Assembly (NCBI RefSeq): GCF_900091615.1 | Contig: NZ_FMIA01000002.1 | Span: 4,960,001 to 5,024,000, forward strand | DNA from: Micromonospora yangpuensis | GTDB taxonomy: Bacteria > Actinomycetota > Actinomycetes > Mycobacteriales > Micromonosporaceae | Direction: 5' to 3' | Length of the DNA: 64,000 nt | Shown here: in pieces, positions 8,460-17,386 of the stretch | How positions within the stretch are numbered: the first letter of the stretch is position 1 | How the letters are laid out: the number at the start of each line of letters is the position of its first letter | Made by a program: the position numbers and the translations under genes | The notes under the pieces: model-generated | What the model saw: only the letters and a program-made list of their open reading frames with translations | Told to the model about the DNA's origin: nothing | The model's database searches: none

Positions 8460-9130
8460 CGGTTTCCTGTTTCTGCGAGTCGGTCGAGATAGGACGCCAG
8501 CGCGACGTCGAGCAGGCTGGCCCGGACCTCGTCGGCGGCGTGCAGGTCGGCGTGCCCGCCCACCGCGTTGCGCACGGCGACGCAGTACACCCCGGCCGCG
8601 CCGGCGGCCCGTACCCCCGACTCGGAGTCCTCGAAGGCCAGCGCGTCGGCCGCCGGCACACCGGCGCGGCGCAACGCCAGCCGGTAGAGGTCGGGGGCCG
8701 GCTTGTGCGCCGGGGTGTCGTCCCCGGTGACCAGCCAGTCGAAGCGGTGCCCCAGGCCCAGTCGCCGCAGGTGGGGCTCCACCCAGCGCCATGGGGAGCT
8801 GGAGACCACGCCCAGGCCCAGGCCGGCGGCGCGGCCGGCGTCGAGCAGCGCCGTAACGCCGGGGCGTACCGGCTCGACCGCGCACAGCTCGCGCTTGCGC
8901 CGCAGCCGGGCGGCCCGGGTCGGCTCGCCGACCGGACGCCCCAGGCGGGCGGACAGGTCGGCGAGGGCGACCGTCTCGCCGTCCGAACGGCCGGCCATCG
9001 CCGCCCACACCCGGTCCGGCAGGCCGTGCCCGACCAGCTGGTGGTACAGCTCGTCCCAGGACCGGTGGGCGGCCCGCTCGGTGTCGCAGAGCAGCCCGTC
9101 GAAGTCGAACAGGAGCAGGCGCAGCGGCAT
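8456..9130 (-). CDS. HAD-family phosphatase/phosphomutase (beta-phosphoglucomutase-like)
   Basis: This is a 224-residue haloacid-dehalogenase hydrolase. Motif I is DFDGLLCDTE (nucleophile Asp9 and acid Asp11), motif II is VVSSSPW, the motif III lysine lies in AHKPAPDLY, and motif IV is FEDSESGV. A helical cap lies between motifs I and II, as in the beta-phosphoglucomutase and sugar-phosphate phosphatase group. It begins three bases after the flavin oxidase gene and overlaps the aminotransferase by four bases. The likely job is removing or moving a phosphate on a sugar intermediate made by the transketolase/aldolase/NeuB part of the operon. Confidence 0.88.
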   Translation of the reverse strand: MPLRLLLFDFDGLLCDTERAAHRSWDELYHQLVGHGLPDRVWAAMAGRSDGETVALADLSARLGRPVGEPTRAARLRRKRELCAVEPVRPGVTALLDAGRAAGLGLGVVSSSPWRWVEPHLRRLGLGHRFDWLVTGDDTPAHKPAPDLYRLALRRAGVPAADALAFEDSESGVRAAGAAGVYCVAVRNAVGGHADLHAADEVRASLLDVALASYLDRLAETGNR

Positions 9131-9133
9131 GGG

Positions 9134-10522
9134 TCAGCCACCGTCCCCGACGGCGACCGCCGGGTCCGGCCCGGCCTGCGCCGACACCACCGTGGGCGCC
9201 CGCGCCGGTCGCACCGGGCCGAGCACCCGGTCGGTGTAGTCGCTGGCGAACACGCCGTCCGGGTCCAGGGTGGCCCGGACCCGTTGGAACAGCGCCCACT
9301 CCCGGTAGCGCGGGGCGAGCACCTCGGCGGTGGCGGTGTGCGCCTTGCCCCAGTGCGGCCGGCCACCGTGGTCCCGCAACACCGGCTCGATGGCGCGCAA
9401 CAGCTCCACCTGCCCGGCCGTGCGGGGCACGGTCAGGTTGACGTAGCCGGTCCGACGCCCGTAGGCGGGGCTCAGCGGCGAGTCGTCGCCGGCGCCCACC
9501 CGGACCAGCACCGAGTAGGGCGAGTACGCGCCGGCCCGGCGCAGCGTACGGCGCAGGGCACGCAGCGCGTCGGGCGTCGCCTCCAGCGGCAACGCGTGCT
9601 CCAGGGCGAGGAACCTGACCGGCTGCGGGAAGGTGAACACCCGGTGGCTGGCGTCGACGTACTCGACGGCGGGCCGGGTCGACCGCCACCGCCGGCCCTT
9701 GAGCCACGGGACGGCGCGGGTGTCGGCCCTGCCGGCCAGCCCGATCAGCCCGCAGCGCACCTCGTCGATCGTGGTCGCGTACCGCCGACGGACCGCGTCC
9801 CGGGTACGCGGGGCGGCGGTGACCCGCAGGGCCCGCAGCCCGGCCCGCTCCTGCCAGGGCAGCCAGGAGAACGCGACGTGGTCGGCCTCGGCGGCCCAGT
9901 CGGCGAACCCGTCCAACACCGTGTCCAGCGGCTCGGTGCGGTAGCTCACCCGCAGGTTGAACTGCGGCACGCAGCGCAGCGTGACGGTGCTCAGCACCCC
10001 GAGCGTGCCCAGCGCGGTCCGGGCGCACCGGAACACCTCGGGCTCCCGGTCGGCGTCCAGGGTGCGGACCCGGCCGTCCGCGGTGACCAACCGCAGGCGG
10101 ACGACCTGCGCCGACAGCGGGGCGTGCGCCAGCCCGGAGCCGTGGTTGCCGGTGGAGATCGCCCCGGCCACGCTCTGCTCCGCCAGCGTGCCGAGGTTGG
10201 CCAGGGCCAGGCCGCGCCGGTCCAGCGCCTCGGCCAGCTCCCCCAGTGTGGTGCCACCGAGGACGGTGACCTCGCCGGCGGCGGCGTCGACGGCGAGCAC
10301 GCCACGGTACCGGGACAGGTCGAGCAGCAGTCCGTCGGTGCAGGCCAGGGCGTTGAAGGAGTGACCGGAGCCGACCGGCCGCACCGGGCTCCCGCGCTCG
10401 CCGGCCGCGCGCACCGCCGCCACCACCTCGTCCTCGGTCGTCGGGGCGAGCAGCTGGGCGGGGCGGCACCCCACCGTGCCGGACCAGTTCCGCCAGCGGG
10501 GGCCCGGCTGTCCGGTGCTCAT
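9134..10522 (-). CDS. FAD-linked sugar-lactone oxidase (D-arabinono-1,4-lactone oxidase family)
   Basis: This 462-residue flavoenzyme matches the aldonolactone/alditol oxidase family. The N-terminal FAD domain has VRPVGSGHSFNALACTDG, where the histidine in GHS is the residue that carries covalent FAD in relatives. GNHGSGLAHAPL follows. The C-terminal substrate domain ends with HWGKAHTATAEVLAPRY, the HWxK-type motif of the family. The ATG at 10522 overlaps the upstream reductase stop (ATGA), although the frame is open further upstream. In the operon it probably oxidises a polyol or sugar lactone. Whether it uses oxygen or is a dehydrogenase cannot be told. Confidence 0.88.
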   Translation of the reverse strand: MSTGQPGPRWRNWSGTVGCRPAQLLAPTTEDEVVAAVRAAGERGSPVRPVGSGHSFNALACTDGLLLDLSRYRGVLAVDAAAGEVTVLGGTTLGELAEALDRRGLALANLGTLAEQSVAGAISTGNHGSGLAHAPLSAQVVRLRLVTADGRVRTLDADREPEVFRCARTALGTLGVLSTVTLRCVPQFNLRVSYRTEPLDTVLDGFADWAAEADHVAFSWLPWQERAGLRALRVTAAPRTRDAVRRRYATTIDEVRCGLIGLAGRADTRAVPWLKGRRWRSTRPAVEYVDASHRVFTFPQPVRFLALEHALPLEATPDALRALRRTLRRAGAYSPYSVLVRVGAGDDSPLSPAYGRRTGYVNLTVPRTAGQVELLRAIEPVLRDHGGRPHWGKAHTATAEVLAPRYREWALFQRVRATLDPDGVFASDYTDRVLGPVRPARAPTVVSAQAGPDPAVAVGDGG

Positions 10523-11409
10523 CGCCGGTCCCCCCGCAGCAGCGACAGGTGGCACCGGTCGACCGCGTCCTGCCAGGTGGGCAGGGTCCAGCCGAGCCGG
10601 GCCAGCCGGTCGGTGTTCAGGGTCGAGTCGACGGGCCGACCGCCCAGGAAGCCCCATTCCCGCAGCGGCACCCGTTGCGGGGCCGGCGCGCCCGGGATCC
10701 GGTCGGTCAGGTACGCACCGACCTGGTGCCAGCTGGCGGTGCCCCGGTTCGTCACGTGGACCGTGCCGGTCACGGCGCTCTCCACGAGCAGGAAGACCAG
10801 CGCCCGAGCCAGATCCACGGTGTACGTGGGTGCGCTGAACTGGTCGTCGATCAGCCGGGCCGGGGTGCCGCGCCGGGCGTGCTCGACGATGTCCAGCACC
10901 TGGTCGAGGCGGGCGTCGGTGCCGCCGAACAACCACGACGTCCGGACGGTGAGATGGTCGTCGAGCAGGGCCACCATCCGCTCCCCCGCCACCTTGGTCA
11001 GCCCGTACACGCTCTGCGGGTTCGGCAGGTCGTCCTCGCGGTAGCCGCCGACCGGGGTGTGCCGACCGTCGAACACGTAGTCGCTGGAGAGGTAGACCAG
11101 CCGACTGTGCCGCCGGAGGCAGGCGTCGACGACGTTGCGTACCCCGGCGATGTTCACCCGCAGCGCCAGTTTCGGGTCCAGCTCGCAGTCGTCGACGATG
11201 GCGTGCGCCGCGGTGTGCACGACCACGTCGGGCGCGAACGCCTCGATCGAGGCCCGTACGGCCTCGGCGTCGGCGATGTCGAAGTCGCGGATGGAGACCC
11301 CGTGGACGGTCCAGTGCGCGGTGGCCGGATCCTCGGCGAGGACGGTGGTCAGGGCGGTGCCGAGCATCCCGTCGGCACCGGTGAGGTAGAGGCGCACCGG
11401 CGGGCTCAC
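10519..11409 (-). CDS. RmlD-like sugar-nucleotide/keto-sugar reductase (extended SDR)
   Basis: A 296-residue NAD(P)-dependent reductase of the dTDP-4-dehydrorhamnose reductase type. It has a Rossmann glycine motif TGADGMLG at the N-terminus, DVVVHTAAHAIVDDCE, LSSDYVFDG and the catalytic YGLTK (YxxxK). No sugar-nucleotide synthesis genes (RmlA, RmlB, RmlC) are nearby, so the true substrate may not be a dTDP-sugar. The GTG start overlaps the RraA-like gene stop by four bases, and the end overlaps the flavin oxidase start. The expected role is reduction of a keto group on the pathway's sugar intermediate. Confidence 0.85.
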   Translation of the reverse strand: MSPPVRLYLTGADGMLGTALTTVLAEDPATAHWTVHGVSIRDFDIADAEAVRASIEAFAPDVVVHTAAHAIVDDCELDPKLALRVNIAGVRNVVDACLRRHSRLVYLSSDYVFDGRHTPVGGYREDDLPNPQSVYGLTKVAGERMVALLDDHLTVRTSWLFGGTDARLDQVLDIVEHARRGTPARLIDDQFSAPTYTVDLARALVFLLVESAVTGTVHVTNRGTASWHQVGAYLTDRIPGAPAPQRVPLREWGFLGGRPVDSTLNTDRLARLGWTLPTWQDAVDRCHLSLLRGDRR

Positions 11410-12080
11410 AGGTGGCCGAACTCGGTGAGCAGGTCGATCACCGTGGCCCCGGACCGGATCTTCTCGCGGATGATCCGTTCCTTGCCGATCTGGTGCCGGG
11501 TGCCCTCCAGCACCTCCTCGGCCAACCCCTGCGGCACCACGGCCAGCCCGTTCTCGTCGGCGACCAGGATGTCACCGGGTTCGATCACCTGGCCGCCGAT
11601 CACCACCGGCACGTTCACCTGGACCGGCTCGGTGCGGTTGTGCACGGCCGTCGGCGACGGCCGGGGGATGGTGCCCCGGTACCAGAGCGGGAAGTCCAGG
11701 TCACGGATCTCGTCGACGTCACGGACGAAGCCGTCGACGACGCCGGCCGCGACCCCGGCCTTCAGCGACAGCGTCGACATCAGGCCACCCCACATCGCGG
11801 TCAGCGGCGAGCCGTGGGCGGCCACCACGACGATGTCGCCGGGGCGGGCGGTGGCCAGCACCGGCATGGTGTCGACGAGGTCGTCGACGGACAGGTTGAC
11901 GGTCAACGCCGGCCCGGCCACCTTGTGCTCGGGGCGTACCGTCTGGAAGCCGCCGATCGCGCCGACCCGGCGGCGGGCGTCGGTGACCAGGCAGCTGGGG
12001 CTGTACTCGGCGAGCACCTCGCGGAACTGGTCGACGATCTCCTGGGGCGGGCGGCGCAGCTCGTTGTGGATGGTCTCCAT
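11406..12080 (-). CDS. RraA-like aldolase/decarboxylase (HMG aldolase family)
   Basis: The 224 residues fit the RraA/4-hydroxy-4-methyl-2-oxoglutarate aldolase fold. GDIVVVAAHGSPLTAMWGGLMSTL is followed by GVAAGVVDGFVRDVDEI, which holds the DGxxRD active-site motif, with an arginine and metal-binding aspartate as in class II pyruvate aldolases. GDILVADENGLAVVP follows. RraA proper only regulates RNase E, but the operon setting makes an enzyme more likely, either cleaving or forming a bond to pyruvate or removing CO2 from an oxaloacetate-like acid. It lies 33 bases after the transketolase and overlaps the RmlD-like gene. Confidence 0.78.
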   Translation of the reverse strand: METIHNELRRPPQEIVDQFREVLAEYSPSCLVTDARRRVGAIGGFQTVRPEHKVAGPALTVNLSVDDLVDTMPVLATARPGDIVVVAAHGSPLTAMWGGLMSTLSLKAGVAAGVVDGFVRDVDEIRDLDFPLWYRGTIPRPSPTAVHNRTEPVQVNVPVVIGGQVIEPGDILVADENGLAVVPQGLAEEVLEGTRHQIGKERIIREKIRSGATVIDLLTEFGHL

Positions 12081-12113
12081 CGTCTCTCCTCGGGGTGTGT
12101 CGGGACGGGAACG

Positions 12114-14060
12114 TCAGTGCCGCAGGACCACGTCGAAGCGGCCCGGTTCGGACTTGCCGCCGACCTCGGCGCGCACCACCTCGGCCAGCCGGTCGGCGTG
12201 CAGGCCGTGGGCGAGCAGCGCCTCGGCGGGGGTGCCGCAGCGCGGCACCTCGGTGACGCCGACCCCCCGGAACGCGGGCGGATCGGGCAGCCGCAGCTCG
12301 GCGAGCGCGCGGGCCAGCAGGTCGGCCTGACCACCCCGGACGAAGTGGTTCTCCACCACGACCAGGTGGTCGGCCCGCTCGACCAGGTCGCCGAGCCAGC
12401 CGTGGTCGACCCGGTTCAGCCAGGGCAGGGCGACCACCGTCAGGTCGATGCCGTCGGCGGCCAGCAGGTCGGCGGCGCGGAGCAGCTCGGCCAGCACGAC
12501 CGGCCCGGCACCGACCGCGACCACCGGACCGCCCGGCCGCACCACCCGCCCGCGACCCAGCTCCAACGGTCCGGCGGGCAGCCCGGCCACCGGCTCCGGC
12601 ACAGGCACGCTGACCAGCCGCAGGTAGACGCTGTGCGGTGTGTCGACGCAGAAGTCGACCGCGGCCCGCGTCTCGGCCGCGTCGGCCGGCTCCAGCACCA
12701 CCAGGTCGGGGATCGCGCCTACCGCGCTCACGTCGCGGACAGCCTGGTGGGAGTGGCCGGGGGCGGCCGGCAGCAGCCCGGCGAGCGACCCGACGTAGAC
12801 CACCTTGCGGCCCTCGGTGGCGTTGTTGAAGATCTGCTCGTTCGGGCGGGCGTGCAGGAAGCAGGAGAACGAGTGCACGAACGGCAGCAGCCCCCGGTAG
12901 GCCAGCCCGCCGGCCATCGAGACCATGTCCTGCTCGGCGATGCCGCACTCGACGAACCGGTCGGGGTACGCCCGGGAGAACGGGATCAGGCCGGTGTCCA
13001 GGACCAGGTCGGCGTCGAGGGCGACGATCCGGGGGTCGCGGCCGGCACGGGCCACCAGCGCCTCGCCGTACACCTCCGGCAGGCGTGGTCCGCCGCCCGG
13101 GGCCGGCCCGGGAGCCGGTGCCGCGTCGGCCAGCCGCAGCGGGGTCAGGCCCGCCGCGCCGACGATCTCCTGCGCGGTGGCCACCAGCTCGGCGTAGGCG
13201 CGTTCCCGGTCGGCCGGGGCGGGGGCACCACTGTGGAACAGGTACCGCCACTGCCCCGGCGCCATCGACGTCGCGGCGAAGGTGGCACAGCCGGCACCCT
13301 TCACGGTGTCGGCGACGATCACCGCGGGCCGGTCCGGGTACGACTCCGCCCGGTCCCGGCAGGCCGCCCGGAACGCCGCGACGTCGTTGCCGTCACAACG
13401 CAGCACCGCCCAGCCGAAGGCGGCGAACTTGGCCGCCAGGTCGCCGAGGTCGCTGACCTCGGTGACCCAGGTGTCGGACTGGAGCTTGTTGTGGTCCACC
13501 ACCACGGTCAGCTCGCCCATCCCCCGGTGCGCGGCCCCGGCCAGGGACTCCCAGTTCTGACCCTCCTGCAACTCGCCGTCGCCGGTCAGCACGAAGACCC
13601 GGCGGCGGGTGCCCAGCAGCCGGTCGGCCAGGATCACCCCCTTGGCCTTGGCGATGCCCATGCCGAGCGAGCCGGTGTTGAAGGGCATGTGCGGGGTGTG
13701 CACGTCGGGGTGACCGGGCAGCCCGTCGATGCGGCGCAGCCGGTGCACCAGGTCCTCGTCCAGCAGCCCCAGGCCGATCAGCGCGGCGTACAGGCCGGGG
13801 GCGTCGTGGCCCTTGGACGAGAAGTACAGGTCACCGTCGTGGGCACCGGGCCGGCGCAGCTCGTGCAGGAGGAGCCAGCTCACCACGTCGGCGGCGCTCA
13901 TGCTGGACCCGAGGTGCCCGGAGCCGGCCCGGGCCACCATGTAGAGGATGTTGATCCGGGTCAGCGCCGAGAAGGCGCGGGTACGGGTGACCGGATCGTC
14001 GATGGCGTCGAGCACCCGGCGGGTCTCCGCCACCGGTACCCAGCGCAACGGTGTGGTCAT
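12114..14060 (-). CDS. Transketolase (complete, single chain)
   Basis: A 648-residue thiamine-diphosphate enzyme that moves two-carbon ketol units between sugars. It has the N-terminal FSSKGHDAPGLYAAL, the TPP/Mg motif from GDGELQEGQNW to DHNKLQSD, and in the second half ECGIAEQDMVSMAGGLAYRG and PFVHSFSCFLHARPNEQI. Many secondary-metabolite transketolases are split into two genes; this one is fused. The ATG at 14060 follows GGAGGAGAC, a good ribosome site, and removes 16 extra N-terminal residues of the longer frame. A transketolase inside a biosynthetic operon suggests an unusual sugar or a ketol transfer. It could instead resemble a DXS-like or acetoin-type enzyme. Confidence 0.9.
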   Translation of the reverse strand: MTTPLRWVPVAETRRVLDAIDDPVTRTRAFSALTRINILYMVARAGSGHLGSSMSAADVVSWLLLHELRRPGAHDGDLYFSSKGHDAPGLYAALIGLGLLDEDLVHRLRRIDGLPGHPDVHTPHMPFNTGSLGMGIAKAKGVILADRLLGTRRRVFVLTGDGELQEGQNWESLAGAAHRGMGELTVVVDHNKLQSDTWVTEVSDLGDLAAKFAAFGWAVLRCDGNDVAAFRAACRDRAESYPDRPAVIVADTVKGAGCATFAATSMAPGQWRYLFHSGAPAPADRERAYAELVATAQEIVGAAGLTPLRLADAAPAPGPAPGGGPRLPEVYGEALVARAGRDPRIVALDADLVLDTGLIPFSRAYPDRFVECGIAEQDMVSMAGGLAYRGLLPFVHSFSCFLHARPNEQIFNNATEGRKVVYVGSLAGLLPAAPGHSHQAVRDVSAVGAIPDLVVLEPADAAETRAAVDFCVDTPHSVYLRLVSVPVPEPVAGLPAGPLELGRGRVVRPGGPVVAVGAGPVVLAELLRAADLLAADGIDLTVVALPWLNRVDHGWLGDLVERADHLVVVENHFVRGGQADLLARALAELRLPDPPAFRGVGVTEVPRCGTPAEALLAHGLHADRLAEVVRAEVGGKSEPGRFDVVLRH

Positions 14061-14094
14061 GTCTCCTCCACGGGTAGGGGTGCCGCCGGCCGGG

Positions 14095-14886
14095 TCACCA
14101 GGCGACATAGCCGCCGTCCACCAACAGCTCGCAGCCGGTGACGTAGCGGCTGAGGCCGGAGGCGAGGAAGAGCAGCGGCCCGGTCAGGTCGTCCTCGGTC
14201 GCCATCCGCCGCATCGGCACCCGGGCGGCGAACTTCTGCCGGAAGGTCGGGTCCTGGCCGCCCAGCACACCGCCCGGGGACAGGGTGTTCACCCGGACGC
14301 CGACCGGGCCCCACAGGGTGGCGAGATAGCGGGTCAGCGCCGCCACGGCGGCCTTGGACATCCCGTACGCGGGTGGTTTGAGGAAGGGTGGATCCAGGTC
14401 GAGGTGGTCGTAGAGCCGTGGATCCGGCCCGACGCCGCCGTACAGCGAGCCGATGTTGACGATCGAGCCCCGGCCGTTGTCGGCCATCACGGCGCCGATG
14501 ACCTGGCAGACCCGCAGCACGCCGAGGGCGTTGACGTCCAGGACCGCCCCGGAGAGCTGCTCCGGGACGTCGGCGAAGAGCCAACTGCCGGCCTCGCGCG
14601 ACGGCGGCTGGTCGATTCCGGCGTTGTTCACCAGGATGGTCGGCGTACCGGCCCACCGGGTCGCCGCGGCCAGGGCCTCCCGCAGGCTCGCCCGGTCGGT
14701 CACGTCACCGCGCAGCCCGAGGTAACGTCCGCCGTCGTGCCCCCGTACCGCGGCCGGCGTCTGGTCGTCGAGGTCGAGCCCGACCACGACGGCGCCGGCG
14801 GCGAGCAGCGCGGTCGCCCAGACCCCGCCGAGCCGGCCGCCGACACCCGTGACGACGGCCACCTCACCGGTCAGGTCAATGCGCAC
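14095..14886 (-). CDS. Short-chain dehydrogenase/reductase
   Basis: A 263-residue classical SDR. The cofactor loop reads TGVGGRLGG, followed by NNAGID, and the catalytic segment is YGMSKAAVAALTRYLA with the YxxxK pair. It ends with VRVNTLSPGGVLGG and LLVDGGYVAW, usual for the family. The GTG start lies 11 bases inside the end of the NeuB-type gene and has GGGAG upstream. SDRs next to NeuB-type synthases can reduce or oxidise a sugar hydroxyl, and that role is inferred here. Confidence 0.88.
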   Translation of the reverse strand: MRIDLTGEVAVVTGVGGRLGGVWATALLAAGAVVVGLDLDDQTPAAVRGHDGGRYLGLRGDVTDRASLREALAAATRWAGTPTILVNNAGIDQPPSREAGSWLFADVPEQLSGAVLDVNALGVLRVCQVIGAVMADNGRGSIVNIGSLYGGVGPDPRLYDHLDLDPPFLKPPAYGMSKAAVAALTRYLATLWGPVGVRVNTLSPGGVLGGQDPTFRQKFAARVPMRRMATEDDLTGPLLFLASGLSRYVTGCELLVDGGYVAW

Positions 14887-15970
14887 CGCGGTTCGCTCCC
14901 ACCACCGCGCCCGCCGGCTCGGCCAGCAGTTCCGGGCCGAAGCCGGTGTCCTCGGCGAGGTCGACCCGCAGGACCCGGCCCAGCACCTCGTCGAGCTGGT
15001 ACGGCTTCATGCCGTCGCCCGGGGACTTGCAGGCGACGTCCTGCTCGGTGACGACGTGCCCGGCCGGCAGGTCCCGCGCGGCCACCAGCTTCTTGCCCAT
15101 CTTCCGCACGGCCTTGGCCTCGCTGTCGCCGCACCGCTTGACCGGCTCGCCCAGCGCCTCGTGGGTCCGGCGGAGTCCCGCCGTCAGGGCGGCCAGTTGG
15201 GGGGCGTCGAGAGAGAAGTGGTGGTCGCTGCCGGGCCGGGAGTGGTCCAGCGTGAAGTGTTTCTCGATCACCCGCGCGCCCAACGCGTAAGCGATCCAGC
15301 TCAGTTCGGGGCCCAGGTCGTGGCCGGAGAAACCGATCACGGTGTGCGGGTACTCCGCGCGGTAGGTGGTGATCACCGAGAGGTTGAGGTCGGCGGGGGC
15401 CGCCGGGTAGACGGCGGTGCACTGCAACAGCGCGAGGTTCGGGTTGAGCGGCAGGATCGTGTCGCAGGCCCGGCGGACCTCGTCCGTCGTCGCGCCACCG
15501 GTGCTCAGCACGAGCGGCTTGTCGGCCTTGGCCGCGTACGCCAGCAGCGGGGTGTTGGTCACGTCCGCCGATGCGATCTTGATGGCCGGCAGGTCCACGT
15601 CGACCAGGAAGTCCACGCTGGGCTGGTCGAAGGCGGTGGCGATGAAGTCGATGCCCAACTCGGCCGCGACCCCGGCCAGGTGCAGGTACTCGGCCCGGCC
15701 GAACTCCAGCGCCTCCCGGTGCCGGCCGTAGGTCGGCCCGAAGCTGTTGCGCCCGGTGTAGGGCTCGTCGTACATGGCCTTGGTGAACAGTGAGCGGTTG
15801 TCCCGCTTCTGCAGTTTGGCGGCGTTCGCGCCCGCGGCAGCGGCCTGCCGGAACATCTCCTCGGCCCGGTGCAGACTGCCCTCGTGATTGTGGCCTATCT
15901 CCGCGATCACGTAAGCGTCGGTGTCGTCGGATATCCGGCGATCACCTATCCTAACCTCGCGCAACGTCAT
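14876..15970 (-). CDS. NeuB-family PEP-condensing sugar-acid synthase with SAF domain
   Basis: The 364 residues match sialic/nonulosonic acid synthases, which join phosphoenolpyruvate to an aldose to give a 2-keto-3-deoxy sugar acid. Visible are AEIGHNHEGS, NAAKLQKRDN, IKIASADVTN and GFSGHDLGPELSWIAYALGA, then VIEKHFTLDHSRPGSDHHFSL. An antifreeze-like SAF domain follows at about residues 285-345 (LVAARDLPAGHVVTEQDV). No CMP-sugar synthetase, NeuC epimerase or glycosyltransferase is found nearby, so the product is probably not attached to the cell surface. The gene sits 24 bases after the second ligase-like gene. The identity of the aldose is unknown. Confidence 0.88.
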   Translation of the reverse strand: MTLREVRIGDRRISDDTDAYVIAEIGHNHEGSLHRAEEMFRQAAAAGANAAKLQKRDNRSLFTKAMYDEPYTGRNSFGPTYGRHREALEFGRAEYLHLAGVAAELGIDFIATAFDQPSVDFLVDVDLPAIKIASADVTNTPLLAYAAKADKPLVLSTGGATTDEVRRACDTILPLNPNLALLQCTAVYPAAPADLNLSVITTYRAEYPHTVIGFSGHDLGPELSWIAYALGARVIEKHFTLDHSRPGSDHHFSLDAPQLAALTAGLRRTHEALGEPVKRCGDSEAKAVRKMGKKLVAARDLPAGHVVTEQDVACKSPGDGMKPYQLDEVLGRVLRVDLAEDTGFGPELLAEPAGAVVGANRGAH

Positions 15971-15994
15971 TCCTCTCTCTACGCTTCGAAGTCC

Positions 15995-17386
15995 TCATCG
16001 TCCGAATGAAGGCATGGTTCTGTCAGGTGTTGCCGGCCGTCGCGGGTGGTCCGCGGCGACCGGGTGGTAGAAGATGCCCGTAGTCCGGGCCGCCGCCGTC
16101 ACACCCATGCCGATCACGGCACCCTCACCGGCGGGCAGGGCGCGGATGTGCGAACCGGCGTAACCCTCCGGCGTGAGGAAGCAGTCCCACACCGCGTGCC
16201 AGTCCCGCCGCTGCCCGGTCGACGGGTCGATCACCGGCTCACCCCGGGGCACGACCCGGCGCTGCACGATGGAGCCGTGGTCCGCGGCGAGCCGCAACGC
16301 ACGACGCCACTGGTCGTCGTCCACCAGCCAGCCGGCCACGATGCCCGTCCCACCGAAGTCCGCACCGGGCTTGAGCATCAACTCGCCGCGGCGTGCCGCG
16401 CACTCGCCGAACAGGTCGCTGGTCACCGTCCGGGTCCACGGCAGCACGCTGTCGACCAGGCCGGTCTCCGCCGGGGTCAGCTCACCGCGCCCGGCCAGCT
16501 CCGCCAGCAGCGCCAGCGAGGTCTTGTTGTTGTACAGCTCCCCGGCCAGGGAGGTGTAGAGCACCACGGTGCCGTCGGCGTCGGCGTCCACCAGCGCGTC
16601 CACGGTCCGCCTGCCGGCCGGGTCGTCGAGGAAGTCGCCCACGCCGAAGTAGCGCAGCACGAGGTCGACGGCACGACCGTGCAGGGTGACCCGGCCGGCG
16701 GCGAACCCGACGTCGGCCAGCTCGCCGAGCAGCACCTCGACTCCGAAACCGGCAAGCATCTCCTGGAAGGACGTGGCCAGGTGCAGGTACGGTGCCATCG
16801 CGCCGTTGCCGTCGACGAAGGCGACCACGGGCGCGCGGTCGCCGCAGACCGGACGCGCCGCCGCGCGCAGCGCCCGGTCGACCCGCGCTCCGGTGTCGAC
16901 GAAGTCCAGCCGGTGCTCGGCCGCGAACTCCTTGAACGCCGGCACCTGCAGCAGGGCAGCGGAGATCTGGGCCCGGTCCATCCCGCCGAGGGCACTGCCG
17001 ACGTTGAACTCCAGCAGCCGGAAGGCGCTCCCGTCGTGGTAGAGGTCGGCCCGCCCGTACCGCTGTGGCCGGTCGGTGAACCGGGCGAGGTAGGCCGCCC
17101 GCCGTCCGTCCAGGCCCACCGCTGCGGCGTAGCGTTCCCGGTCGCCGTCGAAGAACCGGTCCGGCACCGAGACGATCAGGTCGAACAGCGCGTTGATCCG
17201 TTCGGCGAAGCCGAGGATCTCGGTGTCCGGCACGAACATCGGCCGGGGCAGGAAGCGTCCGCGCATCGAGGCGGTCAGCGCGGCGGGCAGCCTCGCCGCG
17301 GCCATCGCGTCGAGCAGCCCCCGGTCACCTCCGGCGCACCGGCGCAGGTAGTCCTCGGTGACCGGATCGGCCGGCACGCCGCTCAC
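15995..17386 (-). CDS. Glutathionylspermidine-synthase-like ATP-dependent ligase, copy 2
   Basis: The 463 residues resemble the ligase half of glutathionylspermidine synthase and other circularly permuted ATP-grasp proteins. RYGRADLYHDGSAFRLLEFNVGSALGG lies at about residues 110-135, and near residues 330-350 is a glycine-rich ATP-loop candidate, LMLKPGADFGGTGIVAGW. HGSIVQRRVVPRGEPVID follows. Such enzymes make an amide bond between a carboxylate and an amine. It is a diverged tandem copy of the gene at 17383-18750, with the same N-terminal pattern (VTEDYLRRCAGGD, LPRPMFV). Start GTG overlaps that gene by four bases. The exact family is judged by eye only. Confidence 0.68.
   Translation of the reverse strand: MSGVPADPVTEDYLRRCAGGDRGLLDAMAAARLPAALTASMRGRFLPRPMFVPDTEILGFAERINALFDLIVSVPDRFFDGDRERYAAAVGLDGRRAAYLARFTDRPQRYGRADLYHDGSAFRLLEFNVGSALGGMDRAQISAALLQVPAFKEFAAEHRLDFVDTGARVDRALRAAARPVCGDRAPVVAFVDGNGAMAPYLHLATSFQEMLAGFGVEVLLGELADVGFAAGRVTLHGRAVDLVLRYFGVGDFLDDPAGRRTVDALVDADADGTVVLYTSLAGELYNNKTSLALLAELAGRGELTPAETGLVDSVLPWTRTVTSDLFGECAARRGELMLKPGADFGGTGIVAGWLVDDDQWRRALRLAADHGSIVQRRVVPRGEPVIDPSTGQRRDWHAVWDCFLTPEGYAGSHIRALPAGEGAVIGMGVTAAARTTGIFYHPVAADHPRRPATPDRTMPSFGR

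Noticed and set aside
10523..10936. N-terminal extension of the flavin oxidase frame
   Set aside because: The frame is open, but this part overlaps the RmlD-like gene and reads as arginine-rich nonsense; the ATGA overlap supports the start at 10522.
8429..11044. An 871-residue open frame on the plus strand
   Set aside because: It is antisense to the phosphatase, flavin oxidase and reductase genes, which have clear motifs and proper spacing. The low-complexity composition is that of a shadow.
11412..14141. A 909-residue open frame on the plus strand
   Set aside because: It lies antisense to the transketolase and aldolase genes; its sequence is arginine/glycine/glutamine-rich without family motifs, as expected for mirror frames in GC-rich DNA.
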